Positions 1-6,031 of a DNA stretch of 6,942 nucleotides are shown here, in pieces. Source of the DNA: an uncultured Clostridia bacterium (lineage in GTDB: Bacteria > Bacillota > Clostridia > Christensenellales > UBA1242). Below the pieces are notes generated by a model. The model searched no databases and was not told the origin of the DNA. It saw nothing but the letters and a program-made list of their open reading frames with translations. Both the position numbers and the translations under genes were made by a program. Location of the stretch: NCBI GenBank assembly GCA_944380695.1, contig CALWII010000029.1, forward strand, positions 1-6,942, written 5' to 3'. Within the stretch, counting starts at the first letter, position 1. Each line of letters opens with the position of its first letter.

Positions 1-1519
1 GAAAAGAAGATAAACCAAGTTTGTCAAAAAGTATGTTTGAAACCTGTTTCGGAGAATTAACATTAAACTCTTCGCCAGCCTGTTCATAAATAGATTTTGT
101 AAGTTCAACAAGTTTTGCTGTAAACAATTCATCAATTTTGTTTAATCTACTTGCATCTATTTTAAAACCACTCTTTTCCATATTAAACAGCACTTTACTT
201 AAAGGTAATTCCAAATTATAATACAACTCGGTTAATTTCTGTTCGTCAAGCTTGTTTATCAAACTTTTATATAGTTCAAACCATTCATCACAATTTTTAG
301 TTATAGGTTGAAGTGGCATACCGGTGCTATTTAGATAATCAGCGAGGGTTAAATCGAAGTATCCATCAAGATTTATATTCAAACTTGATAATTTGTGCAT
401 ATCTTCTTTAGCTGAAATCGTCAATTTTAAAATATTCTTATCTTCAAAAACTTGTTTAAGTTTGAAAAGAATATCGCTTAAAGTCAATGCTTGTGAAAAC
501 ATATCAAAAGTTTTGTTGACACAAAAAATTTCTCCAGGTTTTACTGAAAACTCCATTTTTGCTAAATCATACGCAAAACAGTTCTTAATATTTGATATAA
601 GAATATCAATTTTTTCTAAACTGTCAATAGTGGTTTTGTTTTTTTCTAAACCGCTTTGAACACTACTAAACAATTCTTTCTTTTTTGTAAGGGAAGAAAA
701 AGAATATTCTTCAAAAATTTTTTTAACATTTTCATTAAAAGGAAAATCATAACTTAAATCAGTCAAATCTCCATTTAAGGTGCAGTCTTTTTTGATAGTG
801 GCAAGTTGATAAGATAAATATGCCATTTCTTTGTTTTCAACAAGTTTTTCTCGTAACTTTCCTGGGATTTTATCAATGTTTGCGTAAACACTATCTAAAT
901 CTCCAAATTCACCAATAAGTTTGAGCGCAGTTTTTTCCCCTATACCAGAAACTCCTGGAATATTATCCGAACTATCACCCATAAGAGCTTTTATATCAAC
1001 CACTTGACTAGGCGTTATAGAAAACTGCTTTTTTAATTCGGATAAATCAATTTTGTTCAATACTGACACGCCCTTTACAGTTAACCAAATTTGCGTATTT
1101 GAAGATGTTAATTGCAATAAATCCCGATCGCCTGACAAGATAACTTTATCGCAATCCAAATTCGAACAAGCGGTGCCAATAATATCGTCAGCTTCAATTC
1201 CCTCTTGTTCAAAAATTTTTATGTTCATTGCTTCCAAAATTTTTTTTATAGCAGGAAACTGTTGTATCAATTCTGGTGCTGTTTCTTTTCTTGTCCCCTT
1301 ATACTCGCTATATAATTCATTTCTAAAAGTCTTTCTGGAATGGTCAAATGCAACTAAAATACCGCTGGGTTTTTCTTCAGATATAATTTTCAAAATAATA
1401 TTCACAAATCCAAAAACAGCTCCCGAGGGAGTACCATTAGATGTAGTAAAATATGGCATAGCATAATACGCTCTATTAGCCAAGCTGTTACCATCAATTA
1501 AAAACACTTTATCTTTCAT
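1..1519 (-). CDS. polA: DNA polymerase I, N-terminal 506 residues (3' end cut by window)
   Basis: The frame is open from ATG 1519 to the left edge with no internal stop. It covers a bit over half of a usual PolA of about 880 residues. Residues 1-260 are the 5' nuclease (FEN-like) domain that removes RNA primers and flaps. Its metal-binding acidic motifs are all visible: LIDGNS (D9), VAFDH (D58), GIEADD (E109, D111, D112), LSGDRD (D131, D133) and MGDSSDN (D182, D185). A helix-hairpin-helix, PGVSGIGEKTA, follows at 188-198. Residues about 300-405 sit where the 3'-5' exonuclease belongs, but the Asp-x-Glu signature is lost: FAYDLAKME stands where FDTET is usual. YFDLTLADYL at 387-396 still resembles the fold. 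Proofreading is therefore probably absent, as in Bacillus-type PolA. From about 430 the polymerase domain begins (LELPLSKVLFNMEKSG, then NSPKQVSNILFDKLGL at 488-503). The gene is monocistronic or first in a unit, with its own extended -10 promoter and no Shine-Dalgarno. Confidence 0.97.
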   Translation of the reverse strand, partial: MKDKVFLIDGNSLANRAYYAMPYFTTSNGTPSGAVFGFVNIILKIISEEKPSGILVAFDHSRKTFRNELYSEYKGTRKETAPELIQQFPAIKKILEAMNIKIFEQEGIEADDIIGTACSNLDCDKVILSGDRDLLQLTSSNTQIWLTVKGVSVLNKIDLSELKKQFSITPSQVVDIKALMGDSSDNIPGVSGIGEKTALKLIGEFGDLDSVYANIDKIPGKLREKLVENKEMAYLSYQLATIKKDCTLNGDLTDLSYDFPFNENVKKIFEEYSFSSLTKKKELFSSVQSGLEKNKTTIDSLEKIDILISNIKNCFAYDLAKMEFSVKPGEIFCVNKTFDMFSQALTLSDILFKLKQVFEDKNILKLTISAKEDMHKLSSLNINLDGYFDLTLADYLNSTGMPLQPITKNCDEWFELYKSLINKLDEQKLTELYYNLELPLSKVLFNMEKSGFKIDASRLNKIDELFTAKLVELTKSIYEQAGEEFNVNSPKQVSNILFDKLGLSSF

Positions 1520-1526
1520 AGATAGT

Positions 1527-1535
1527 ATGATAACA
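1527..1535 (-). promoter_or_regulatory. Extended -10 promoter of polA
   Basis: On the minus strand this reads TGTTATCAT, a TGn extended -10 with hexamer TATCAT at 1532-1527. Only 7 bases separate it from the ATG at 1519, so the expected transcription start falls at or beside the start codon. No good -35 is present (TTTTAA at the 17-base spacing), which fits dependence on the TG extension. There is no AGGAGG-like site before the ATG. This is inference from motif spacing. Confidence 0.5.
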
Positions 1536-1591
1536 CAAATTAAAATATTTTAAAAGCAAATTAATAATATACATTTAAAAAACTTTTTTAC

Positions 1592-1633
1592 AAAACACAA
1601 CATATGGCATTTATTATGGCATATAAAACACAA
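1592..1633. repeat. Short imperfect direct repeat between polA and the rarA cluster
   Basis: AAAACACAA occurs at 1592-1600 and again at 1625-1633, offset by 33 bases, each followed by ATATG with small differences. Between them ATGGCAT is also present twice (1604-1610 and 1615-1621). The rest of the 1520-1651 gap is AT-rich. It shows no GC-rich hairpin that would serve as a terminator for the upstream cluster. The repeat could be chance in AT-rich DNA, a decayed duplication, or a binding site; nothing in the sequence decides this. Confidence 0.3.
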
Positions 1634-1651
1634 TATGCAATATTTTACACT

Positions 1652-1942
1652 TTACGCAAGCCCAAATAAATTTGCGAAATAATCTGGGAAAGCCACAACA
1701 AAAAAATAAACTCCTGCAATTAGTATTAACAAAACAAGTAAAATGATTTTAAATATATTTCCCGTAAAGTTTGTCACGGCGAACGCAAACAATAGAACAA
1801 CACTGCCATACAGCGAAATATATCTCAAAGCTTCTCCCCACTTTCCCAAAGCAGATAAGTCAGGCACTGCGGTAACATAAATCATAATACCGATGTACAA
1901 AATTACTGCAATAGAAAGTACAAAATAAATTATTTTTTTCAT
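1652..1942 (-). CDS. Small three-helix membrane protein, function unknown
   Basis: This 96-residue protein is almost wholly hydrophobic. It has three predicted membrane helices at about 4-25, 42-59 and 63-86, short polar turns (DLSALGKWGEALR at 28-40; NFTGN at 58-62) and a PDYFANLFGLA tail. I see no catalytic motif or signal-peptide cleavage site, and I do not recognise a family. Its ATG overlaps the stop of the upstream acyltransferase-like gene (ATGA, 4 bases), and AAAAAGG lies 7 bases ahead of the start, so it is very probably translationally coupled. It appears to be the last gene of the rarA cluster. The coupling and clean frame make it a real gene; the context gives no specific job. Confidence 0.8.
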   Translation of the reverse strand: MKKIIYFVLSIAVILYIGIMIYVTAVPDLSALGKWGEALRYISLYGSVVLLFAFAVTNFTGNIFKIILLVLLILIAGVYFFVVAFPDYFANLFGLA

Positions 1943-3006
1943 TCAGCGACCTTTTTATTTTTTCTTTCAGCTCTTTGAAGTTTTTTCTCAAATTTCAATA
2001 TTTTTTTCTCTGTCTTTTCTTTTTCTTTTTCCTTTTTTAATTGTTCTTTTTGTGCCTTAAGTTGTTGTTTAGTCAGTATTAATGCGTTTTTATCTTTTTT
2101 CACTCTACTCTTTTTTACTTTTGTTTTCTTTTTCTTGCGTTTTTTAATCGTAATTTTTTTAGAACCATCATCTGGCATACTTTCAAGCAAGCAATCCGGA
2201 TTTGCAAACATATCTTTCCATATCCGCAATGATTTTGCAAAATAAAAACCATCAGCAACTCTTTCATCCATCGTAATGCCAAGATTCATAACTTTACCAA
2301 GTTTCAACTCTTTATTTTTTTCAACCACAGGTGCAATTTTTTCTTTTCCCATTGCTACAAAAAGACTACAGGTACCAAATTCATACAAGTGATGCGATAT
2401 TGCATCATTTTTAATTGATTTTAGGTTGGTAAGAAACGCACTGCAATGAAAACAACTATCTTTAATTAATGACTTTGGCATCATATTATGTCTGTCTAAC
2501 CAACTAACAATCCTAATAGCAAGTCTAAACAACCAATTTGGCATTTTCCCTAATGCATCAGCAGAGCTTGTCGTCCCATAAACAGAATCAGGAGCGATGT
2601 TTTTTTCAATAAGTTCTTCTACATATTTTTTTACTTCTGGCAAGCTCTCTCTTCCAGAAAAATGAAATTTCAAGTCAACATCTTCCCCTTCATCAGCCAA
2701 TTTTTTCTTTACGACCATACATATTGATATATCTTTATGTTCATAAGTAACATTGTGATTAATAAAATAATTGAGTTTTGGTCGCATATATAACAATCTT
2801 ACAAGAGATGTTAACATTATATCAGTGTAAGTATAATTATTGCCTAATTTTTTTTGCCTTGCAATAAATTCATCCATATTTTCGCATCTAATTTGGTCCA
2901 TAAAATAATTTGTCGCCCCTATTCTTGTTGGCATAAAAAATGGGGCTGCCTTTGTGACCGCATCGAGTCCTTTAACTTTTATTCCATCACTTCTTTTGCT
3001 AAACAT
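1939..3006 (-). CDS. E2/CAT-fold acyltransferase-like protein with Glu for the catalytic His and a basic tail
   Basis: The 355-residue protein resembles the catalytic domain of 2-oxoacid dehydrogenase E2 and chloramphenicol acetyltransferase over residues 1-275. PTRIGATNYFMDQI (26-39), MRPKLNYFI (74-82) and NLGITMDERVADGFYFAKSL (241-260) align with the E2 signature segments. The family signature HxxxDG reads ERVADG here (E248 to G253), so the usual catalytic His is Glu. H205-H206 lie elsewhere in the fold. From memory, many clostridial homologues also carry DER-x-x-DG, so the change looks like a family trait, not a lesion. There is no lipoyl or subunit-binding domain and no E1 or E3 neighbour, so a role in a dehydrogenase complex is unlikely. 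Residues about 283-355 form a Lys/Glu-rich, probably helical or coiled-coil tail that could bind nucleic acid, ribosomes or acidic lipid. The start overlaps the end of rarA by 8 bases and has a strong Shine-Dalgarno. The substrate is unknown. Confidence 0.85.
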   Translation of the reverse strand: MFSKRSDGIKVKGLDAVTKAAPFFMPTRIGATNYFMDQIRCENMDEFIARQKKLGNNYTYTDIMLTSLVRLLYMRPKLNYFINHNVTYEHKDISICMVVKKKLADEGEDVDLKFHFSGRESLPEVKKYVEELIEKNIAPDSVYGTTSSADALGKMPNWLFRLAIRIVSWLDRHNMMPKSLIKDSCFHCSAFLTNLKSIKNDAISHHLYEFGTCSLFVAMGKEKIAPVVEKNKELKLGKVMNLGITMDERVADGFYFAKSLRIWKDMFANPDCLLESMPDDGSKKITIKKRKKKKTKVKKSRVKKDKNALILTKQQLKAQKEQLKKEKEKEKTEKKILKFEKKLQRAERKNKKVAE

Positions 3007-4273
3007 TGTCTTCTCCTTTGAATTTTTTTCTTTTTAAATTTTTTTCTTTACCATTTTGTTTAGGAAAATAATAAATATGGTCTTTTATTGCATCAGGAAG
3101 ATATTGCTGTCTACAATAACCCCCGAAATCGTGTGGATAAAGATATTTTTTATGACCATCGTTGTTCGTAGAAGGGTGATTTTTTAAATGGTTTGGCACA
3201 TTGTCATCTCTTAAACTTACTGCATCTTTTTCTGCCAAATCCATCGCTAACTTTACTGAATTAGATTTTTCAGCCTCGCAGGCATAAATTATAGCGTGAG
3301 ATAAATTTAACATAGCTTCTGGTAAGCCTAATTTTTCTATAGCCGTATATGCTGCGACTGATAAAAGTAAAGCATTTGAGTCGGCCATTCCTATATCTTC
3401 AGAAGAATGTGCTATCAATCGTCGAGCGATTATTAACGGGTCACACCCAGCCTGAATTAGCCTTTCAGCATAAAAAAGTGCGGCATCTGTGTCTGAACCT
3501 CTAATACTTTTACAAAATGCAGACAATAAATCGTAGTGCATTTGAACATCAACTGATAGTGGTTTTCTGTCCAAACATTCAGCAATGACATTTTCATCAA
3601 TAATGATTTTTTTATTTTTGGTTATAGGTGTTGTGTTGGCTGCAAGTTCTAGTGCATTTAAAGCAGTTCGAGCATCTCCACCACAAACATCACTCAAAAA
3701 ATCTAATGCCTTATCAGTTATTTGTATTGGAAGGTTACCAAGGCCATTTTCCTTATCTTTTATTGCCCGCATAATTGTTGTTTTTATTTCATCTTTATCC
3801 AGCGGTTTTAATTCAAAAATTCTGCACCGAGAGACTATCGCTCTTGTCATAGAAGTATATGGGTTTTCGGTTGTCGAACCTATAAAAAAAATGTTCCCTT
3901 TTTCAATAGCTTCCAAAACACAATCGCTTTGACTTTTACTCCAACGATGACATTCATCAAGTAACAAGTAAGTATCTTTGCCAAGTAAAATTTTTTCTCT
4001 TTTTGCTTTTTCAATAACCGCTTTTGCTTCTGCCACTCCTGAAGCGACTGCATTAAGTTTTTCAATGTTTGCGTTTAATGAATCTGCGATAATGTATGCA
4101 AGTGTAGTTTTTCCTGTACCAGGAGGGCCATAAAAAATCATACTGCCAACATTCCCATATTCTATGGCTCGTCGCAAAATTTTTCCTTTGCCCACTATAT
4201 GTTCTTGCCCCACAAAATTATTTAAGGTTTTAGGCCTCATTCTCTCGGCAAGGGGTATTCTTATATCACTCAT
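2999..4273 (-). CDS. rarA: Replication-associated recombination protein A (RarA/MgsA), AAA+ ATPase
   Basis: The 424-residue protein is full length for RarA, a clamp-loader-like AAA+ ATPase that forms tetramers and acts at stalled replication forks with SSB and RecA-pathway proteins. In order it shows: the N-terminal PLAERMRPKTLNNFVGQ (7-23); Walker A GPPGTGKTT (49-57); Walker B LLLDECHR (103-110, D106 and E107); sensor 1 GSTTENP (132-138); SRCRIFE (148-154) with candidate arginine finger R149 or R151; and sensor 2 GGDART (198-203, R202). The MgsA C-terminal region follows, with KSIRGSDTDAALFYAERL (255-272), RRLIAHSSEDIGMAD (284-298), DDNVPNHLKNH (356-366) and the family-typical YLYPHDFGGYCRQQYLPD (377-394). 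A basic extension, KNLKRKKFKG, ends it. The ATG at 4273 gives the expected N-terminus. The gene leads a three-gene cluster and has a near-consensus promoter but no Shine-Dalgarno. Confidence 0.97.
   Translation of the reverse strand: MSDIRIPLAERMRPKTLNNFVGQEHIVGKGKILRRAIEYGNVGSMIFYGPPGTGKTTLAYIIADSLNANIEKLNAVASGVAEAKAVIEKAKREKILLGKDTYLLLDECHRWSKSQSDCVLEAIEKGNIFFIGSTTENPYTSMTRAIVSRCRIFELKPLDKDEIKTTIMRAIKDKENGLGNLPIQITDKALDFLSDVCGGDARTALNALELAANTTPITKNKKIIIDENVIAECLDRKPLSVDVQMHYDLLSAFCKSIRGSDTDAALFYAERLIQAGCDPLIIARRLIAHSSEDIGMADSNALLLSVAAYTAIEKLGLPEAMLNLSHAIIYACEAEKSNSVKLAMDLAEKDAVSLRDDNVPNHLKNHPSTNNDGHKKYLYPHDFGGYCRQQYLPDAIKDHIYYFPKQNGKEKNLKRKKFKGEDNV
3013..3019 (-). promoter_or_regulatory. 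Shine-Dalgarno of the E2-like gene, inside the rarA 3' end
   Basis: AAAGGAG on the minus strand lies 6 bases before ATG 3006 and within the last codons of rarA. It fixes the start of the acyltransferase-like gene and implies coupling to rarA. It also shows that this genome uses classical Shine-Dalgarno pairing for internal cluster genes, in contrast to rarA and polA. Confidence 0.8.
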
Positions 4274-4279
4274 AGTTTA

Positions 4280-4308
4280 ATTATATCATAGCAAGTTAAA
4301 TTTTACAA
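4280..4308 (-). promoter_or_regulatory. Sigma-A promoter of the rarA cluster
   Basis: On the minus strand TTGTAA (4308-4303) and TATAAT (4285-4280) are separated by 17 bases, and the -10 carries the TG extension (TGATATAAT). Six bases, TAAACT, separate the -10 from the ATG at 4273. The transcript should begin at or within a base or two of the start codon. No ribosome-binding site is present, so leaderless initiation is the simplest reading. Confidence 0.75.
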
Positions 4309-4374
4309 CTATTTAATTGATAAAATTAAATATACACTCAAAAATACATTTTGTTCAGTAAAATAAAGATAAAT

Positions 4375-4426
4375 AGGCATTTTTTTGATTAAAAATATTT
4401 TTTTTAAAAAAATTTGTTCTATGCCT
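4375..4426 (-). terminator. Possible AT-rich terminator of the 4419-5582 gene
   Basis: AGGCAT (4426-4421) and ATGCCT (4380-4375) on the minus strand can form a 6-base stem. It encloses an A/T-only stretch that can itself fold, and TATTTATCTTTATTTT follows. The stem includes the stop codon of the upstream gene. The long loop and weak pairing make this a low-confidence call; no better hairpin exists in the 4274-4418 gap. Confidence 0.25.
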
Positions 4427-5582
4427 TTAAAATAAAGCAATTCGAGTTATTTTTGAGTTCTTTTGAAGATATCGAAAATTTATTAAAAAATTTTATTTTG
4501 TTTATTTGCAAATATTGCTCACCTTCTCCTCGTTCGATATTAATTTTTTGCCAATATGTTCCATTAAATATTTGCAAATATTGAAGATTATATGTTCCAG
4601 AAAAAATATAGTTATCTTTTGACTTAACCACAAACTTTTCTTTCAATAAGCCATATTCGATTTCGCTCGTTTTGTCGTGTTTGCCATTTATCCAAGACAA
4701 ATATATTTTTTCCGGCAAAGTTTGATTTAACAATCGTTGTTCAACTTTGTCATAGCTTTTAATTCTAATATTAAAAATTTGATTAATTTGTCTGTCCGCT
4801 TCTTTCATAAATAGCTCAATTTCGCCCTGACCACATAAACTAAACGGTTCTTCTCCCAAATTAAAAAAATGAACTTTTTTTTGTTTTGGTTTCAAGATTA
4901 TATCACAAGTAACATTTATACAAGCGTGAGTGCTGTTTTCGACTCCGTCAATACCAGAAAAGACAAACTTTGACCTATGACAAGAATAATTAAAGAAGTG
5001 CTTTTCACCAGAAAACAAATCAGTAATTTCAATATGTTTAGATTTGTTATAGAATATGAAATATCCATTTTTTAAAGGTATGTTTAAACAAAATCTTATT
5101 GTTTTAGTCGCATCAGAGCTGTTTAAACATTCAAAATAAAAATTTCTTCCATTCATAATAAACTCTTTAACATAGTAATTAACATCGTTAGAATTTCCTG
5201 ATGTTTGAAGATAAAAGTTATGAAAACATAAATTTTGCCTTATTCCGTCAATTTCCACATAAGTCTCCTCGGCTTTTAAATGATAGCCAGAGTTTGACTT
5301 ATAATTAATATTTAGCTTGTTGACTTCAGTGTTATTTCTTATTACTAAGGCGCCCAGCTCTTTTTCTGCCTTCTTGTTCTCTTCACTTAAAATTAAGTTA
5401 AAATCACAAACAGACTTTGCCCTTTTAAAACATTTAAAGAGCGGTCGACTTAATGTCTTTTCAAATTTAAAAATTGGTAAAGATGGGTCAACTCCCAATT
5501 TAATCAGACTGTCAAAATCTATATTTTCACTATATAGTATAGGAGCGTGAAATCTTACTCTATTTAAAATCAAGTTTGTCAT
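4419..5582 (-). CDS. Unrecognised beta-rich protein with a C-terminal 22-residue tandem repeat
   Basis: I do not recognise this 387-residue protein. It is rich in Asn, Lys, Phe and Tyr. It has no signal peptide or membrane helix, and alternating hydrophobic segments across about 80-260 suggest mainly beta structure. The best-formed stretch is about 105-250 (NFYLQT, IPLKNGYFIFYN, GIDGVENSTHAC, HFFNLGEEPFSLCG). This vaguely recalls the beta-sandwich region of glycosyl-hydrolase 36/94-type carbohydrate proteins, but no catalytic motif supports that. Residues 332-353 and 354-375 form a tandem repeat. The frame is open upstream through ATG 5609 to TTG 5642, but the TTG lies inside the rnpB terminator stem and ATG 5609 abuts a TATAAT. 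ATG 5582, giving MTNLILNRVRF, is the only start that follows both -10 candidates. No Shine-Dalgarno precedes any of the three. Transcription is by its own weak promoter or by readthrough from rnpB. The long, clean frame makes a real gene likely. Confidence 0.75.
   Translation of the reverse strand: MTNLILNRVRFHAPILYSENIDFDSLIKLGVDPSLPIFKFEKTLSRPLFKCFKRAKSVCDFNLILSEENKKAEKELGALVIRNNTEVNKLNINYKSNSGYHLKAEETYVEIDGIRQNLCFHNFYLQTSGNSNDVNYYVKEFIMNGRNFYFECLNSSDATKTIRFCLNIPLKNGYFIFYNKSKHIEITDLFSGEKHFFNYSCHRSKFVFSGIDGVENSTHACINVTCDIILKPKQKKVHFFNLGEEPFSLCGQGEIELFMKEADRQINQIFNIRIKSYDKVEQRLLNQTLPEKIYLSWINGKHDKTSEIEYGLLKEKFVVKSKDNYIFSGTYNLQYLQIFNGTYWQKINIERGEGEQYLQINKIKFFNKFSISSKELKNNSNCFILKA
4458..4589 (-). 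repeat. Two tandem 22-codon repeats in the unknown gene
   Basis: The two 66-base units encode segments that align as Q-Y-L-Q-I, four variable residues, aromatic, aromatic, x, K, I/F, x, I, with Glu at the end. The 15 bases for QYLQI are identical in both copies (minus strand 4583-4569 and 4517-4503), while the rest has diverged. This fits an internal duplication of a beta-hairpin unit, with the core kept by selection or by local conversion. Confidence 0.7.
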
Positions 5583-5588
5583 ATTAAA

Positions 5589-5615
5589 AATATAATCTTT
5601 TCTTTTCATATTATA
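5589..5615 (-). promoter_or_regulatory. Candidate -10 elements for the unknown gene
   Basis: TATAAT (5615-5610) directly precedes ATG 5609, and TATATT (5594-5589) lies 6 bases before ATG 5582, the same geometry as at rarA. Neither has a convincing -35 and neither has the TG extension. The AT content is so high that chance matches are expected. Confidence 0.3.
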
Positions 5616-5623
5616 TTTTTTAA

Positions 5624-5658
5624 CAAAAAAATAAAAAAGCAAACATTTAAGTTTGCTT
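5624..5658 (-). terminator. Rho-independent terminator of rnpB
   Basis: On the minus strand AAGCAAAC (5658-5651), loop TTAAAT and GTTTGCTT (5644-5637) form a perfect 8-base-pair stem, followed by a T-rich run interrupted by one A. It begins 2 bases after the P1 helix of the RNase P RNA, so it defines the primary 3' end. The longest frame of the downstream protein gene starts inside this stem, which argues against that start. Confidence 0.9.
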
Positions 5659-5660
5659 TA

Positions 5661-5995
5661 CTAGTTAAACATAAGCCGAGTTCTGTATTATGTGGTCATC
5701 TATCTAGGCCTAATGTCGCCAATAGGCTCAAGCGTTGTTTTTGGAAGGCGTGAAAGACGGCACATAGCCTTCACTTAAACTTGCATCGAGTGGGGTTTAC
5801 AGTGACGAAAGATGTTACCACCTTTCCGGTGAGCTCTTACCTCACCTTTCCATCCTTACCCTTTCGGGCGGTTTATTTCTGTTGCACTTTCCTTAGAGTC
5901 GCCTCCACCGGCTGTTAGCACGGCACCCTGTCTTTTGATGCCCGGACTTTCCTCATTTTGCATTTCAGCAAACTGCGACCACAAGTTTAACTAGC
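5661..5995 (-). ncRNA. rnpB: RNase P RNA, bacterial type A
   Basis: This is the catalytic RNA that removes 5' leaders from pre-tRNA together with the RnpA protein. The conserved cores are present in order on the minus strand: GAGGAAAGTCCGGGC near the 5' side, GTGCAACAGAAATAAACCGCC, GGTAAGAGCTCACC, GCTTGAGCC, GGCCTAGATAGATGACC and the 3' ACAGAACTCGGCTTA. P1 is a perfect 10-base-pair helix (5994-5985 with 5670-5661), and P2 pairs TGTGGTC with GACCACA (5697-5691 with 5983-5977 on the plus numbering). P6 forms as AAAGAC (5935-5930) with GTCTTT (5758-5753) inside the loop of a GAAGGC/GCCTTC stem. That pseudoknot marks type A architecture. The P3 region is short. Where L15 normally carries GGU, the right-hand side reads CAA. 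The length of about 335 bases is at the short end for type A. The promoter and terminator flank it tightly. Confidence 0.97.
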
Positions 5996-6001
5996 ATAGA
6001 T

Positions 6002-6030
6002 ATTTTATCAAAAAAACAAACAAAAGTCAA
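6002..6030 (-). promoter_or_regulatory. Strong sigma-A promoter of rnpB
   Basis: TTGACT (6030-6025), a 17-base spacer and TAAAAT (6007-6002) with the TGA extension lie 2 bases downstream of the stop codon of the preceding gene. The expected start is at about 5995, one base before P1. Primary 5' end and mature 5' end probably coincide, so no 5' processing is needed. Confidence 0.88.
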
Positions 6031-6031
6031 G

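Noticed and set aside
393..659. Plus-strand open frame opposite polA
   Set aside because: It is antisense to a clearly conserved protein-coding frame, has no ribosome-binding site and its product is composed of mirrored polA codons.
1053..1466. Plus-strand open frame of 137 codons opposite the 5' nuclease domain
   Set aside because: Antisense shadow; the minus-strand frame carries all the nuclease motifs.
1939..2160. A-rich codon runs in the E2-like tail as a programmed frameshift site
   Set aside because: The frame runs cleanly to a coupled stop and no extended product in another frame is evident.
3585..3932. Plus-strand frame and an overlapping minus-strand 61-codon frame inside rarA
   Set aside because: Both are alternate frames of rarA, whose AAA+ motifs fix the true frame throughout.
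4300..4328. Inverted AATTTTA/TAAAATT around the rarA -35 as an operator
   Set aside because: Composed only of A and T in a very AT-rich gap; chance pairing is likely.
4340..4375. LexA (SOS) box before rarA, from a GAAC half-site near GAACAAAATGTA
   Set aside because: The second half does not match GTTC, so the Gram-positive SOS palindrome is not met. None is seen before polA either.
5317..5550. Plus-strand frame opposite the unknown gene
   Set aside because: Short, no initiation signals, and antisense to a much longer clean frame.
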